Positions 24,301 to 34,859 of a stretch of DNA of 64,000 nucleotides are shown here, in pieces (the stretch's first letter is position 1; every line of letters starts with the position of its first letter). The stretch lies in assembly GCA_001600175.1 (NCBI GenBank), contig BCJC01000001.1, forward strand, positions 2,031,652 to 2,095,651, in the 5' to 3' direction. The notes beneath the pieces are model-generated. The model was given only the letters and a program-made list of their open reading frames with translations. It made no database searches and had not been told where the DNA came from. A program made the translations under genes and the position numbers. Origin of the DNA: Erythrobasidium yunnanense (taxonomy: Eukaryota; Basidiomycota; Cystobasidiomycetes; Erythrobasidiales; Erythrobasidiaceae).

Positions 24301-24846
24301 AGTTTTGGTAGGAGAAGGAATAGGAGGAATGGGTATCGACTGGTTTGCTTTGGCATCTATCGATGAAAACGATCGACGCCCCGAAGTGGGTGTGTAGAGG
24401 GAACGGACTGGTGCGCGAGACGCAGCCTGTCGGAAGACAATGTCTCCTTCTTCGACTGACCCTTGAGCCTCAGGTACTGGGTTAACGACGGAATTCTTCT
24501 TGAGTTTGAGCGGGATGATGGAGTGAAGCGATTCTGTCATTGAAGGGTTTGGCGATGCTGCGTGGGCTTGCTGACTTGTAGGTATGTCGTCGCTCAAAGG
24601 ACCGAAATGCGATAGGTGATGAGAGGGAATATCGACATCCAGCGCTCCTGACAGTCTGAGCGAAGAGGGGGGGTCGGAAAGGTCGGTGGGGCTGCCTGGG
24701 CTAGTTTGACCTGACCCTGCCGCTACATCTGTTGATGGAGAGAAGGAGATGACATAGTCGTTGAAGTTGGAAAGATCTGATCTGCTAATCAGTGTAGGAT
24801 GACCAATAACTGGCTTGGCCTTGTTGCGGCGCTTATCGCTCGGCAT
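21355..24846 (-). CDS. multi-span family-2 glycosyltransferase, cellulose-synthase-like
   Basis: Nine exons (24846-24160, 24090-23791, 23729-23333, 23277-22874, 22819-22394, 22340-22214, 22157-21744, 21690-21618, 21562-21355) encode 1011 aa. The first 370 residues are disordered and Ser/Pro-rich. Two transmembrane segments precede the GT2 domain (VDVLVICTGQD, LRVLVID, YVVVLDAE, DDIGGFPTRSSIEDGRL). The acceptor-site motif is QVTRQ where cellulose synthases have QxxRW. Several helices follow. The product is probably an integral plasma-membrane or Golgi enzyme extruding a beta-linked polysaccharide or modifying the wall. Donor and product cannot be read. It is not a standard chitin synthase, since no QRRRW motif is present. 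It sits 121 bp upstream of TIM21 on the same strand. Confidence 0.8.
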
Positions 24847-25496
24847 ATTGTAATTACGAAGGAAGGTGACCTTGATGGCGTAAAGTGAACGTGGTGATGA
24901 ACCGGTTGTTGGCGCCTTGGAAGACTTGCTTCTGGGCGTGATGCAGAGCTTCTCGAATAGCTACTGCTGGACTAAGTGTGTCAATGGCGAGGAGAAGAGA
25001 AGGAGAAGGGGAAGTGAGGGAATGTCTGATCGCCTAGAAAGGCGAGGGCTTGGGGAGCATGGGATTCAGGCACTTTGTATAGTTCGCAGCTCAGCTTGCA
25101 TTAGTTTAGGCGTCGAGGCGCGCAGGCACTATTGAGTGTTTGATTAGGTGGTTCCTGCCCAAACCGGTCACAGAGTATCAACAGGAAAACATAGAGAAAA
25201 AGCTGGATTGGGCGAGAGCCGGATCTGGCAGGTGGCGAGAACGACGAGAGAATATAGCAGCAACATCAGACATAGACGATGGGCTTCTTGACGATGTAGA
25301 TGTCCAGTGTATTGCGACTCTGAAGCATTCGACGATGTTGTATGATCCTGAAGGCAAGATGAGGAGTCCGAGAGAACATGACTTTGAACTTGGATTGATT
25401 CGCAGAGAAAGCACTAACCATGCAGCGTACTCTGAAGAACAAGGCGAGCATTGACCTGAACACGATATACTTCGTCAAGTCCTTACTCTGGCTTTA
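24847..25496. other. divergent promoter, glycosyltransferase / lipoyl synthase
   Basis: 650 bp. A plus-strand open frame of 104 codons (25140-25454) has a charged sequence but no recognisable domain or splice partner, so I do not call it a gene. One CCAAT box lies on the minus strand at 25207-25211, 286 bp before LIP5. Confidence 0.4.
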
Positions 25497-26874
25497 ATGT
25501 GCATTCAGACCTTTACGCTTTCCCGAGCATTCGCGACTGCCGCCACTCCTCAACCTACTGCTGGAACCGCTGCTGCTACATCTGCAAGCAAGGGAAAGCT
25601 TGCCGAACGACTCTCTGAGGGGCCTGACCTCGACGACTTCATCGCCGGAAGAGAGCTCGAGCGAGTTCAGCTGGGCAATACCGCCAGGTCGGTTTCGATA
25701 TGCTGATTTGTCAGGATTATAACAGCTAATGCATGAGACGCTTCTCCCAGTCCTCGCCTGCCCAAATACCTCAAGACTTCCGTACCTACGTCTGCCTCCT
25801 ATAACAAGATCAAGAATGACCTGCGTGGGCTGAATCTACATACCGTATGCGAAGAAGCACGGTGTCCGAACATTGGACAATGCTGGAGTGGAGACAAAGG
25901 AGATGCGACGGCTACTATCATGGTGGGCAGCCAAGACATCGCGTTTCGATTAATTGAGCTGACAGCCGTATCCGATATGTCTAGCTGATGGGCGACACGT
26001 GTACTCGAGGGTGTAGGTTCTGCGCAGTCAAGACATCGAAGACACCGCCGCCATTGGATCCGCATGAGCCTGAGAACACGGCAGAAGCGATAGCGAGATG
26101 GGGCGTAGGCTACATAGTGATGACGACAGTAGACAGAGATGGTGAGTATACGTCTTGAAAAGTGCTTACGACTAGGTATCTAACCAACGTATTGCAGATC
26201 TGGCAGACGGAGGCGCAGCGCACTTTGCAGATACGATCAGGCGGTTGAAGCAGAAGTAAGCCAGAGAAAGTTCAGAATCCATAGAACACGAGCTAATTTT
26301 GATGTGTAGATCACCGCATATTCTGGTGGAGGCCTTGACTGGCGACTTCAATGGCGTTCAGAAGGACGTTGCGACCGTAGCTACATCTGGGCTAGACGTA
26401 TATGCGCACAATTTGGAAACAGTCGAAGCGCGGACGATGTTTGTTCGCGATCCTCGAGCAAGCTTCCGACAATCCCTGAAAGTGTTAGAAATGGCCAAAG
26501 CTGCTCAACCTGGTCTAATCACCAAGACCTCTCTCATGCTAGGTGTTGGCGAAGAAGACTATCAGATAGAACAAGCTCTCGAAGAGCTTCGCAAAGTCAA
26601 CGTCGACGTCGTTACTTTCGGCCAATATATGCGCCCGACAAAGAGGCATATGAAGGTGCATTCATACGTCCTTCCCGAAAAGTTCGATTTCTGGGCAAAG
26701 AAGGCAGAAGAGATGGGCTTCTTGTACGTCGCGAGTGGTCCGCTCGTCAGAAGCAGCTTCAAGGCGAACGAACTCCTTAAGAGCTCGGCTGGAAAGAGGC
26801 TGCTGAAGGGATTGAGCGGTCGGGATAGGGGACTGGAAGTAGCAGGTGCAGCACCTCAAGAAGCTTCGTTATAA
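25497..26874 (+). CDS. LIP5: lipoyl synthase, mitochondrial
   Basis: Five exons (25497-25687, 25751-25922, 25985-26141, 26198-26255, 26310-26874) encode 380 aa. This radical-SAM enzyme inserts two sulfurs into octanoyl groups on H protein and 2-oxoacid dehydrogenase E2 subunits. Both Fe-S sites are visible: the auxiliary cluster C-x4-C-x5-C ([12 protein letters not shown]) and the radical-SAM C-x3-C-x2-C (CTRGCRFC). The family signatures [31 protein letters not shown] and MLGVGE are also present. The conserved C-terminal RSS serine motif is present (VRSSFKANE). The first 30 residues are Ala/Thr/Arg-rich without acids, fitting a mitochondrial presequence. Length matches the family. As a consumer of 4Fe-4S clusters it is a plausible HapX target, but no HapX motif is evident. 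Confidence 0.95.
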
Positions 26875-27289
26875 GCATCATTCATGCTGTCAGTGCATGA
26901 ATGCTATATCTTCAGCATCTGTGCGCCCACGGTACTCAACTTCAAGCATCTTGGCTTTCAAGCAGTATCCCAACGCTTCACGCAGTTGTTAGCCATCAGT
27001 CTATGTCGTGTCATCTGTACATATCCGCAAACAAGCTCCACATTTCGCGATGTTCCGGCTTGTCGTGTTCCGGAGGAAGGCTCACTCTATTTGCGATAAG
27101 CGGCTGAGATAAGTTTGGATGCAGGAAGATAAGGATAAGAAGGTCTTGAAATTCCAGGGTTCAGTGTGCTTCTTAAACCACAACACATCGAATCTCAAAG
27201 ACGAGGAACAGAGGCACTTCCGCCTGTCATTCTGTTTGGCCGCAATCTAGCACGCTTTGACAGGCTTTTACGTCAAGGAACGGTCGAAG
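26875..27289. other. intergenic region upstream of the purine permease
   Basis: 415 bp between two same-strand genes. Short open frames only. No motif was recognised. Confidence 0.4.
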
Positions 27290-29380
27290 ATGGCTTCTTT
27301 CGCCAGCAAGTGGTCGAAAGGCTCAAATTCCCTCAATAATGCAGTCGCAAAGTCTGCTGTTGGTCGCTACTTCAAGCTCGATGGAAGCGGTCATCCTCTC
27401 GCGAGAGAAGGCTCTGTCTTTACGCGGGAATTGAGAGCTGGACTAGTCACCTTCACAGCTATGGCGTACAGTAAGTGCAGAGCCCTCATACTCACATCAC
27501 TCTTCCGTACTCTTTCCCAATCTTCTTCTCTTTGGTCTTTCCTGGCTATTTCTGTGATCTTGGGCTGATTTAATATCCTGTTTTACAGTCATCTCCGTCA
27601 ATGCTTCCATCCTCAGTGATTCAGGCGGTCCCTGTGTCGCGAAAGTCGGTGTTGCAAACGAAGCTGCCTATGCTACCTGCAAGGAACAACTCCGTCAGGA
27701 CTATGTCACAGCTACGAGCGCTATCAGCTTTATCGCGACTTTCTTGATGGGTCTGTTGGCGAACCTACCTCTAGGTCTTGCGCCTGGACTCGGTGTCAGT
27801 AGGTGATGTCTCTTCTATAGACCCTCGTAGCAGACGCTAACCTGTATTGACGTATAGACGCCTACTTCGCATACACCATCGTCGGCTTTGATGGAACTGG
27901 TCTTATTCCATACGGTCAAGCTCTAGCTGCCGTCTTCCTCGAAGGCTGGATCTTCTTCGCCTTATCTGTCTTCGGGCTCCGTCAATGGCTTGGTCGCTTG
28001 ATGCCTCGTTCCCTCACCCTAGCTACCGGTGCAGGTATCGGAATGTTCCTCGCCTTCATTGGTATCGGACCAAATGGCATTGGCGCGATTGGAGGGAACG
28101 CTTCAAACCTCGTCGGCCTGGGAGGATGCCTTCCGCAGTTTAAAGATGAAAATGGCTTCTGTACAAGCCACGTTCTGCAAAATCCTACTGTCTGGCTGGG
28201 CATCCTTCTTGGAGGTATCTTGACTGGCCTGCTCCTGATCTACCAAGTCCGAGGGGCATTCTTCTGGCCTATCCTCCTGGTTGCTGTGGCCAGCTGGCCA
28301 AGAAGCAGCTCTGTCTCGCTATTCCCTCACACTGCAACTGGCGACCAAGGCTGGGCCTTCTTCAAGCAAGTAGCGACATGGCACAGCTTCTCTCACCTTG
28401 GACCGAGTAATATCCAATTCACCTATGGCAATGGCCATGTCTGGCTGGCTTTGATCTCATTTCTCTACATCGATATCTTGGACACGACCGGTACTTTGTA
28501 CTCGATGTCGAGACACGCTGGCTTGCTCGATGAAGTCATCACTCAGGACTTCGAAGGGTCAAGCGTCGCATATCTCGTTGATGCAGTCTGTATCTCGATG
28601 GGTTCCCTGATGGGTCTCAGTCCTGCTACAGCCTTTGTCGAAAGCGCCTCTGGTATCGCCGAGGGAGGAAGAACTGGATTGACGGGAATCATGACTAGCT
28701 TCATGTTCTTCCTCAGTCTGTTCTTCGCACCTATCTTCGCAAGCATTCCAAGCTACGCAACTGGCTCTACCTTGATCATTGTCGGTTCTATGATGATGAA
28801 GTCGGCAGCCGCAATCAACTGGGAATATCCCGGTGATGCGATACCAGCATTCTTGATTATCGCTGGTATTCCCTTCACCTTCAACATCGCCTATGGCCTG
28901 ATCGCTGGCATCGTTTCCTGGATTGTTCTCCATAATGTACCCCTCGTCCTCGGCAAATTGCATCCAAGCCTCGTTCCACCTGGCTGGAATGATATTAAAG
29001 AGCCATACTCTATCACTGGCACCATCAACAAGGGCGACACAAGCCGAAGTGCCTCGATGAAGACTCTCTTGCCGCCTTGGGTGGTCAAGCTTCTTTCCGG
29101 CAACATGACCTTCTGGAGAGCGACGCAGGAGGAGATCGATCTTGCATTGGAAGGACGCCGTCTGACGAGACAAAAGAACCAGCTTAGGGCGGAACAGCTT
29201 GAACGAGAGAGACAGCAGATGCGTGGGAGACAAGCGGACGATGAGAAGTTGGGCGTGGTCAGAGAGGGTATTCTGCTGCCAGAACGTAAGAACACTATGC
29301 CTGCGGCGAACGTTAACTATGCCGAAGATGATGATTCGGAAGAGGGCGAGAGCAAGCGCCGTAGCGAAGGTATGGCGTAA
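27290..29380 (+). CDS. AzgA-family purine permease
   Basis: Three exons (27290-27470, 27589-27798, 27858-29380) encode 637 aa with about 12-14 hydrophobic segments. Family strings are AGLVTFTAMAYIISVNASIL at the N-terminus, NLPLGLAPGLGVNAYFAYT, the GIGPNGIGAIGGN loop and SPATAFVESASGIAEGGRTG. These are hallmarks of AzgA/AZG transporters, proton symporters for adenine, guanine and hypoxanthine within the NAT/NCS2 superfamily. Both N- and C-termini are cytosolic and charged. The tail after the last helix is Glu/Arg-rich, as in fungal homologues where it affects turnover. Intron 1 is long for this locus (118 nt) with a C/T-rich middle. Purine control, if any, is not visible in the promoter. Confidence 0.93.
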
Positions 29381-29785
29381 CAATAGCGGGATTGTGTAGA
29401 TGTGTAGATTGTAGAGAAGGTAACATAGAAATGATGGTCTATAATTAATGAGTTCTGCGACATAGAGAGAGCTGTACGGTCGGCTTGGCGAGGGCTGACC
29501 TATGCCCGTGTGCTTGTCTTGCCAGACCCAGGGATCGACAGTATCACACTGCATCTAGGTGACTGTCGCAGCTTTCATGTCCAAGCGAAGCTATGCAAAG
29601 CCCTAAGCAGCTTCCCTGATGTCCTCTAGCATACGCTTCTGGCGTATGTTTCTGTAGCGTTCGGCGTCCTGGCGGCGAGGCATCTCGAAGGGACTCCGTG
29701 TATGACTGGGTGCGTGTGATCTTCTGATGATGCGACCAGGCAATGACATACAGATGGTCTCGCACCTCATGTGATCCGGTCACCG
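29381..29785. other. convergent intergenic region
   Basis: 405 bp between the 3' ends of the purine permease (plus) and the RSC9-like gene (minus). No gene was recognised. Confidence 0.4.
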
Positions 29786-31801
29786 TCACCTATTCATGCC
29801 ATTCACAAAGTTTTTAGCACTCTCGGTACACTCCAAGATCTCCATGAGGTAGGTTGCCAATGGTCGATCGGAAGCTGCAAGGAGCATAACGTCCTGCTCC
29901 ACGCTCAGCAGCGCTCCGACCGCATGCAGCAGCTGATCATTGGTGAGTGAATGCGCCTGATCCTTCTCTGCTGCCTGTCCACTGATTTCGCTCTCGATAA
30001 GCTTGCCAGACAGGAAGCCAAGCATTCTCTCATCTTGTTCTTCGGCGTAGCCATTAGCTGTACTTGTATAGTGACGTATCTTGGCATTTCTTTCCCTATT
30101 CCCTGCCTGTTGATCGACTTCACTGCGGTATTTGCCTGCAGCACTGGCCACTGCCCTCGCCAGATTACGAAGCACTAGACTAGCCACGAAGCCTACGCCG
30201 ACTGCATATCCGTTCTCTCCTACTTCATTACGAGTGGAAGAGCTTGGGAAGATAGAAGCAGCGTAGTCGAAAGCATCTGCTGCTCGTACTGCTTGAGAGG
30301 GACCAGACTGACTCTGCGGTTTCGAAGGCGGGATGTGGGTTCGCAGGTGGAAGAGAAGAGCGCGCTTTGACAGCTCTTTCTGGTGACAGTCTACGTAAGC
30401 ACAGGTGTATATGCCGTCTGCTTCCGGAAGAGCTGAGACGTGAGCATCTTGCAGATGCGAGTAGAGATACGTCGCGCTTTCATACTGTGTTGAATCTTCG
30501 CAGCCTTGCCATCTGCATCTCCACTTATCCTTGAACGCATTCAAGATAGCCTCATCTATGCGGACTCGTATCCGAATTCCCGCGATAACAAACCGTTTCC
30601 CATTTGGTAAAGAAGAGTCGTCGATAGCTGCTGGTCTCGCTTCTGGGAATGCTTCGGCGGCTCCTCGTATCACGTCAGATGCATTCGCCATAGGGGGGAT
30701 CTGGCCAGCCTTCATTGCCGAGTCGTACGGCTCAAACTGTGCTTGATACGCTTTCCAGAGTGCAACTTGGGTAACCTCTCCATTCGGATGAGACTCGAAG
30801 GCAGCTGCTAACCACTGCTGAAGCCTTTCCGGCTCTGACAGGTGTAAGAGGCTGTTAAGAACAGCTTCAGGAAGTAGAGCATCGGTAGCGTTATTGGTTT
30901 TCCGCCTATCTTGGGCAGCCAGAATCGCCAAGCTGGGGTAAATTCGCATATATGCTTCGCGCAATGACTTCCCACGCACCGAAGGACGCCTCGATTCGTA
31001 CTCTATCGTTTCAAGCGTGCCTCCTTCTCGTATGCGGCTCGCCAGCAGACGGAAGAACCCGTGTATGTCCGGCCGCTGTATGAGCAGCGACGACTGTGAG
31101 AGATGAAGAGTATGTTGGTAGAGATACTCGAGCAGAGGGAGAAGGAGATCGCTATCGTTGAGCGGAAGGAGCTGTACCGCCCGGTCCACAAGAAGCGAAG
31201 AAGCTGCAGAGTCGGCCTCCAGGAAGATGCGCTCGTTCTTCTCGTTCATTGCTAATGCTCCCAATAGGGTGTATGCGCCCGTCACTACAGCTCGGTCATT
31301 CGACTGACCGGCTTGCGCGAGAGTAGAGTATATGTGCTTGTGGTGGGCCGATTGAGGGGTTGAAGGTGTTGATAGATCGATAGTATAGTCCGGTGCGTAC
31401 ACTTCTGCTATATCGAGGAGGTATAGCTTGAGTTCCGTCAAGCTTTCGTCGGGATTGCCCAAGTATTCGACCAGAACTCTGAAGATAGTGTTTGCGCATG
31501 CCTTGACTGCATCTACGCATGTCTGATCTCCTTGTAGTACGAGGTTCCTCAGTATCAAAGCAGCTTCCAGCCGTCTTTTTGCTGTTCGAACATCGCGTTT
31601 CTGACTTTGGTGCTCTATCAGGTCAAGCAGAGCGGCAGGTAGTCCTCCTAAAGATTCGATGGGAATAGATGCCGTATCGCTATAGCTGTGCTCTGCGAGT
31701 ATCTGCAAGGCGTAGTCGACTTCGCGAGCCAGCCCAGACCGCAAAGACAGAAGAAGCCTATTTGATGTTCCTCCAGCAAAGACAGAAGCTGCAAAGTTCA
31801 T
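29786..31801 (-). CDS. Rsc9/ARID2-like chromatin-remodelling subunit
   Basis: A single open frame of 671 aa. The N-terminal NRLLLSLRSGLAREVDYAL string matches the armadillo-like region of Rsc9, a DNA-binding subunit of the RSC/PBAF remodeller. Later come a run of helical repeats, an RVRIDEAILNAFKDKWRCRW segment and two C2H2-type fingers, CRWQGC...H-x4-H and CAYVDC...H-x3-H, as in Rsc9/ARID2. The final helical region carries RPLATYLMEIL. Animal ARID2 and some fungal Rsc9 proteins have an ARID domain before this region. None is found here. The frame stays open upstream to 31954 with no ATG, ending at a possible acceptor (ATAG), so a spliced 5' exon may be missing. The start at 31801 is the first ATG. 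Confidence 0.7.
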   Translation of the reverse strand: MNFAASVFAGGTSNRLLLSLRSGLAREVDYALQILAEHSYSDTASIPIESLGGLPAALLDLIEHQSQKRDVRTAKRRLEAALILRNLVLQGDQTCVDAVKACANTIFRVLVEYLGNPDESLTELKLYLLDIAEVYAPDYTIDLSTPSTPQSAHHKHIYSTLAQAGQSNDRAVVTGAYTLLGALAMNEKNERIFLEADSAASSLLVDRAVQLLPLNDSDLLLPLLEYLYQHTLHLSQSSLLIQRPDIHGFFRLLASRIREGGTLETIEYESRRPSVRGKSLREAYMRIYPSLAILAAQDRRKTNNATDALLPEAVLNSLLHLSEPERLQQWLAAAFESHPNGEVTQVALWKAYQAQFEPYDSAMKAGQIPPMANASDVIRGAAEAFPEARPAAIDDSSLPNGKRFVIAGIRIRVRIDEAILNAFKDKWRCRWQGCEDSTQYESATYLYSHLQDAHVSALPEADGIYTCAYVDCHQKELSKRALLFHLRTHIPPSKPQSQSGPSQAVRAADAFDYAASIFPSSSTRNEVGENGYAVGVGFVASLVLRNLARAVASAAGKYRSEVDQQAGNRERNAKIRHYTSTANGYAEEQDERMLGFLSGKLIESEISGQAAEKDQAHSLTNDQLLHAVGALLSVEQDVMLLAASDRPLATYLMEILECTESAKNFVNGMNR

Positions 31802-32418
31802 CAGCGCGCTCTTAAGTGCAGCCTCAGGACTCTCAGCGTACCTAGCTGACGTTGCTTGCTGCCGCCAGGAGCGCTCTGGGGCTTCAAGCGCTGGCTGAGC
31901 ATCCTTCGTCCCGAGTGGCTCCCTGAAGCTGCACGCTCGTCTTCCTTGATCTAGCTATCGTAAGACAAGTCCCATATGCTGATTAAGCGCGGAAAGCGAG
32001 TCGTATCAAGTACAAGCGAAGGGCATTTCGAAGCAAGTGCAGCACAAAGATTGCAACAGCTCAAAGATGCAGGGCATACGCATTATCTCGCTACCTTGCT
32101 AGTTGCTACTTCGTATGGCATCTATGACTGCTTGGAGAGCTGGGAGCAGCGGCAGCCTATATCTTGAAGCAATTGGTGGCAGGATCTCGCCGGGACACCG
32201 TGCTCGTTGTAGGCAGAGCGTCAATGCACTGACCAGTCGCCAATGGTTCGCTCAACGCGTCCATTGCAGACACTCAGCGCTCGCAGGTGTTCAGGCTCCA
32301 TTTTCCGCATGTTGTTCAGGCTCACTTTGCATGTAATTGTACTGTTACTACTATCGCGTATTCATGGCTTCATTTCCTAGCTTTCTGCTCCATCCGCTCT
32401 CGTTTCCGCCCTCTTCTC

Positions 32419-32425
32419 CGATTGG
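32419..32425 (-). promoter_or_regulatory. CCAAT box upstream of HapX (reverse orientation)
   Basis: CCAATCG on the minus strand, about 195 bp before the HapX start. CCAAT is bound by the HapB/C/E complex, which recruits HapX in iron-starved fungi. Confidence 0.45.
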
Positions 32426-32439
32426 CCAGCATTTTAATC

Positions 32440-32448
32440 TTATCTGAT
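32440..32448 (-). promoter_or_regulatory. iron-GATA (SreA/Urbs1-type) site ATCAGATAA
   Basis: The minus strand reads ATCAGATAA, an exact match to ATCWGATAA, the consensus for fungal iron-sensing GATA repressors (SreA, Urbs1, Cir1 class). It lies 170 bp upstream of HapX, between two CCAAT boxes. In ascomycetes SreA represses hapX when iron is plentiful. The same loop is inferred here. Confidence 0.55.
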
Positions 32449-32480
32449 TAAATCTCGCCTGATCCTGATCTTTCTTCTCG

Positions 32481-32487
32481 CCAATCG
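32481..32487 (+). promoter_or_regulatory. CCAAT box upstream of HapX (forward orientation)
   Basis: CCAATCG on the plus strand, about 131 bp before the HapX start. It suits CCAAT-binding-complex control. The extended HapX half site (RWT 12 nt downstream) is not present at this copy. Confidence 0.45.
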
Positions 32488-32617
32488 CATCCAACCTGCC
32501 TACGGGATAAGACACGATATCTAGAGCGGCCAACAAGAATACACTGATTTCCTGCGATAACGCTGGATGGGCAAGACAGGTCTTCGCTGAATCAGTTCGC
32601 CTTTTCGGCCTGTAGAG

Positions 32618-34693
32618 ATGTCTGGAGGCGTCGCAACTCTTTCGACGTCCGTGAAAGCAAGCAAGACAGTGCGTAACATGTACTACGCAGGTATTATCCC
32701 AGTCTGACGGCTGGCCATAGTGGGTTCTCCCTCCTCGGGCCAAGCCTGGCCGCAAAAGCAAGAAAGTCGCAGAGCTCCCAGCAGCTGCAGAAGATGACAA
32801 TGATGACCCTGAACTCAACAAGGTCATTCCGAAAAACTAACACGCTTATGCTGGTTCCTCCAACTGATGCTTGACGACACATCAGGCAACTTCACGTACA
32901 AAGCAAAAAGCTTCAAGGGAGCGCAAGCAAGAATATATCACTGAATTAGAGACTAAACTTCGCACCTACGAACAAGGGGACGGCGAGCGAGCCAGCTTCT
33001 TTCAAGTAGGCAGCAGTTCGCCTGATATGTCTGATGGTACTAATTTAGCCAATCCACATTCTCTGCTAGAACCTCGCGAAGAAGCACTCTGCTGAAAATG
33101 ATGCTCTGCGAGCCGAGAACGAAGAGCTTAAGCGACGTATAGCTGCATTAGAAGCAGCCCGATCACCCGATCCAAGCAGGACGACCCTTGCCACTGTGCC
33201 CTCTCTTGTTCGCAAGCCCTCTTCTGATCTGACAACTCGTTCCAAGCGACAACGTACTCGTTCCACATCTGTATCATCCTCCTCTTCGTCCCACGCGACG
33301 GCGATCTTCCTCCCAGCGTCCGCTAATATCGATCCAATCGCGACATCAAGCCATGTGCACCCTCACCTCCTTCGACGACCAACTGTATCGAATAACGAAT
33401 CACTCTCTCCAGCTTCATCCTATCTACCGCCTTCTCCGCCTGTCTCCTCCAGCTTCTCCTCTGAACCGGCGCCTCTAGCTCACACTGCCTACCGGCATAG
33501 CAATACGGATGGATGTGGCTTCTGCGAGAATACAGAGTCATCAACCTGTCTCTGTGAAGACGTAGGCCTTTCGACCAAGAGAACAGTCAGTAGGTCGCCT
33601 GTACCCGGAGCGACTCGAGATATAGCATCAAGAAGTATCGACATACACTGCAAAGCATGCGGAGCTGCAAGCACGCATTCGTGTGTATGTCAGGACGTCA
33701 ATGAAGCGGAAGACAGGAGATTCAGCATAGCCAGCATGTCTTCAGAGAAGGCCAGTTGCGGCTTATGTACGGATAACGGAGACTGTCTGTGCGAAGATTT
33801 GGGACTAGGGAGACCACAGACTTCAATGGACATGAAGATTGACATCGAGGCGTCTTCCATGCCTCTATCCCTTGCTCGACTGCCCGCCTCTTCGCGTGCC
33901 ATCTCCGACAGCAGCTCAGACATGAAGGCAGTCCCTCTCAAGCTGAAGAGAAGGTCTTCTACCTCGATATCGAACAAAGGCAAGATATGGAGGATTGACA
34001 ACCTTCTGCCGGAAGGGAAGCAAGCTATTCCAATGCCTGCCAATACGGCAGCTGCTGCAGCTGGCGTAGCTCTTCGAAGAAAGCTCATCAAGGTCGGCTC
34101 GCGCCTTCCTTGTACAGGAGATCCCAAGACATGCCCTGCCTGTGCAGATGATCCGTAAGCTTGCCTTGCCTTAGCTTGATGACCTTTGCCGATCTTAATG
34201 TGTCTCAGTGTCGGCCAAGCGTTTTGTTCGGCACTCAGCAACACAGTCTGTCAATCAGGCACGCCGTGTGCGAACTGTCCAAATCGACCTTCACCGCTCG
34301 CGAAAGAAGTGAGCACACGCTCGGGGACGCCTGCAGAAGAGCAGCAAACTCGCATAGCCTTACGAAGGAAAGACTCAAGCGCGAGGGACGAGATCCCAAG
34401 TGCTATGATACCTTGTTCTGATGCATGTAAGTTAATTCCCATTGACACCTATTACGCTGCGGTGCTGAGATCGTCTTTCTGCAGGGGCAACGTTGCGTGA
34501 ACATCCTAATATCGGCTACGCCAACTTAGACATGCTTGCAAGTGTGGTAGCGAAGCGTACGACCTGTCTTGGCCAAAGTAAAGATGTTGAAGGCAAGATT
34601 ATCACGGTTCAGCGCGAAGGTCTCGAAGAAGCTCTAAAGCTATTGGATCATGTGAAGGAGCAAGGGGATCGCCAGGGTGCGACACCTAATTAG
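32618..34693 (+). CDS. hapX: HapX iron-responsive bZIP transcription factor
   Basis: Six exons (32618-32668, 32721-32822, 32886-33005, 33082-34154, 34209-34426, 34485-34693) encode 590 aa. The CCAAT-complex-binding motif WVLPPRAKPGRK lies at residues 18-29, created by joining exons 1 and 2. A basic region (SRTKQKASRERKQEYITELE) and leucine-zipper-like coil follow. Four Cys-rich regions are present: CGFCENTESSTCLCED, CKACGAASTHSCVCQD, CGLCTDNGDCLCED, and CTGDPKTCPAC running on to CSALSNTVCQSG. The C-terminal HPNIGYANLDMLASVVAKRT block is also HapX-like. HapX represses iron use and activates uptake under starvation, and the Cys regions sense Fe-S clusters. The usual bZIP Asn in the basic region appears to be Ser. 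Confidence 0.9.
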
Positions 34694-34859
34694 CGTCACT
34701 TTCATTCCGTTGGTAGACATCGTAGGACCCGTAGGGTTTCATTCGCTTTCTCTTGTTGTCGTTTCATTTGCTATGCTATACAGCTAACGATATACTTTCT
34801 GCTCTGCTTGTAACGATATGCGACTGCTGATGCGACTCCCGAAGTTCTTACTGCTCTGC

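Larger units (their letters stand above)
31802..32617. other. intergenic region with HapX promoter
   Basis: 816 bp. A 63-codon plus-strand frame (31976-32167) is divergent from the RSC9-like gene. It has no known domain and is left uncalled. The last 200 bp hold the CCAAT and GATA elements listed separately. Any 5' exon of the RSC9-like gene would also fall here. Confidence 0.4.

Noticed and set aside
25140-25454. 104-codon plus-strand frame in the GT2/LIP5 promoter
   Set aside because: No recognisable domain, no splice partner, no conserved motif. It is compatible with chance at this base composition.
28559-29554. 331-codon open frame on the minus strand
   Set aside because: It lies entirely antisense to the AzgA permease, shows no domain, and its composition mirrors the codon bias of the real gene.
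31976-32167. 63-codon plus-strand frame between RSC9 and HapX
   Set aside because: The short peptide has no known motif, and the region may instead hold a 5' exon of the RSC9-like gene.
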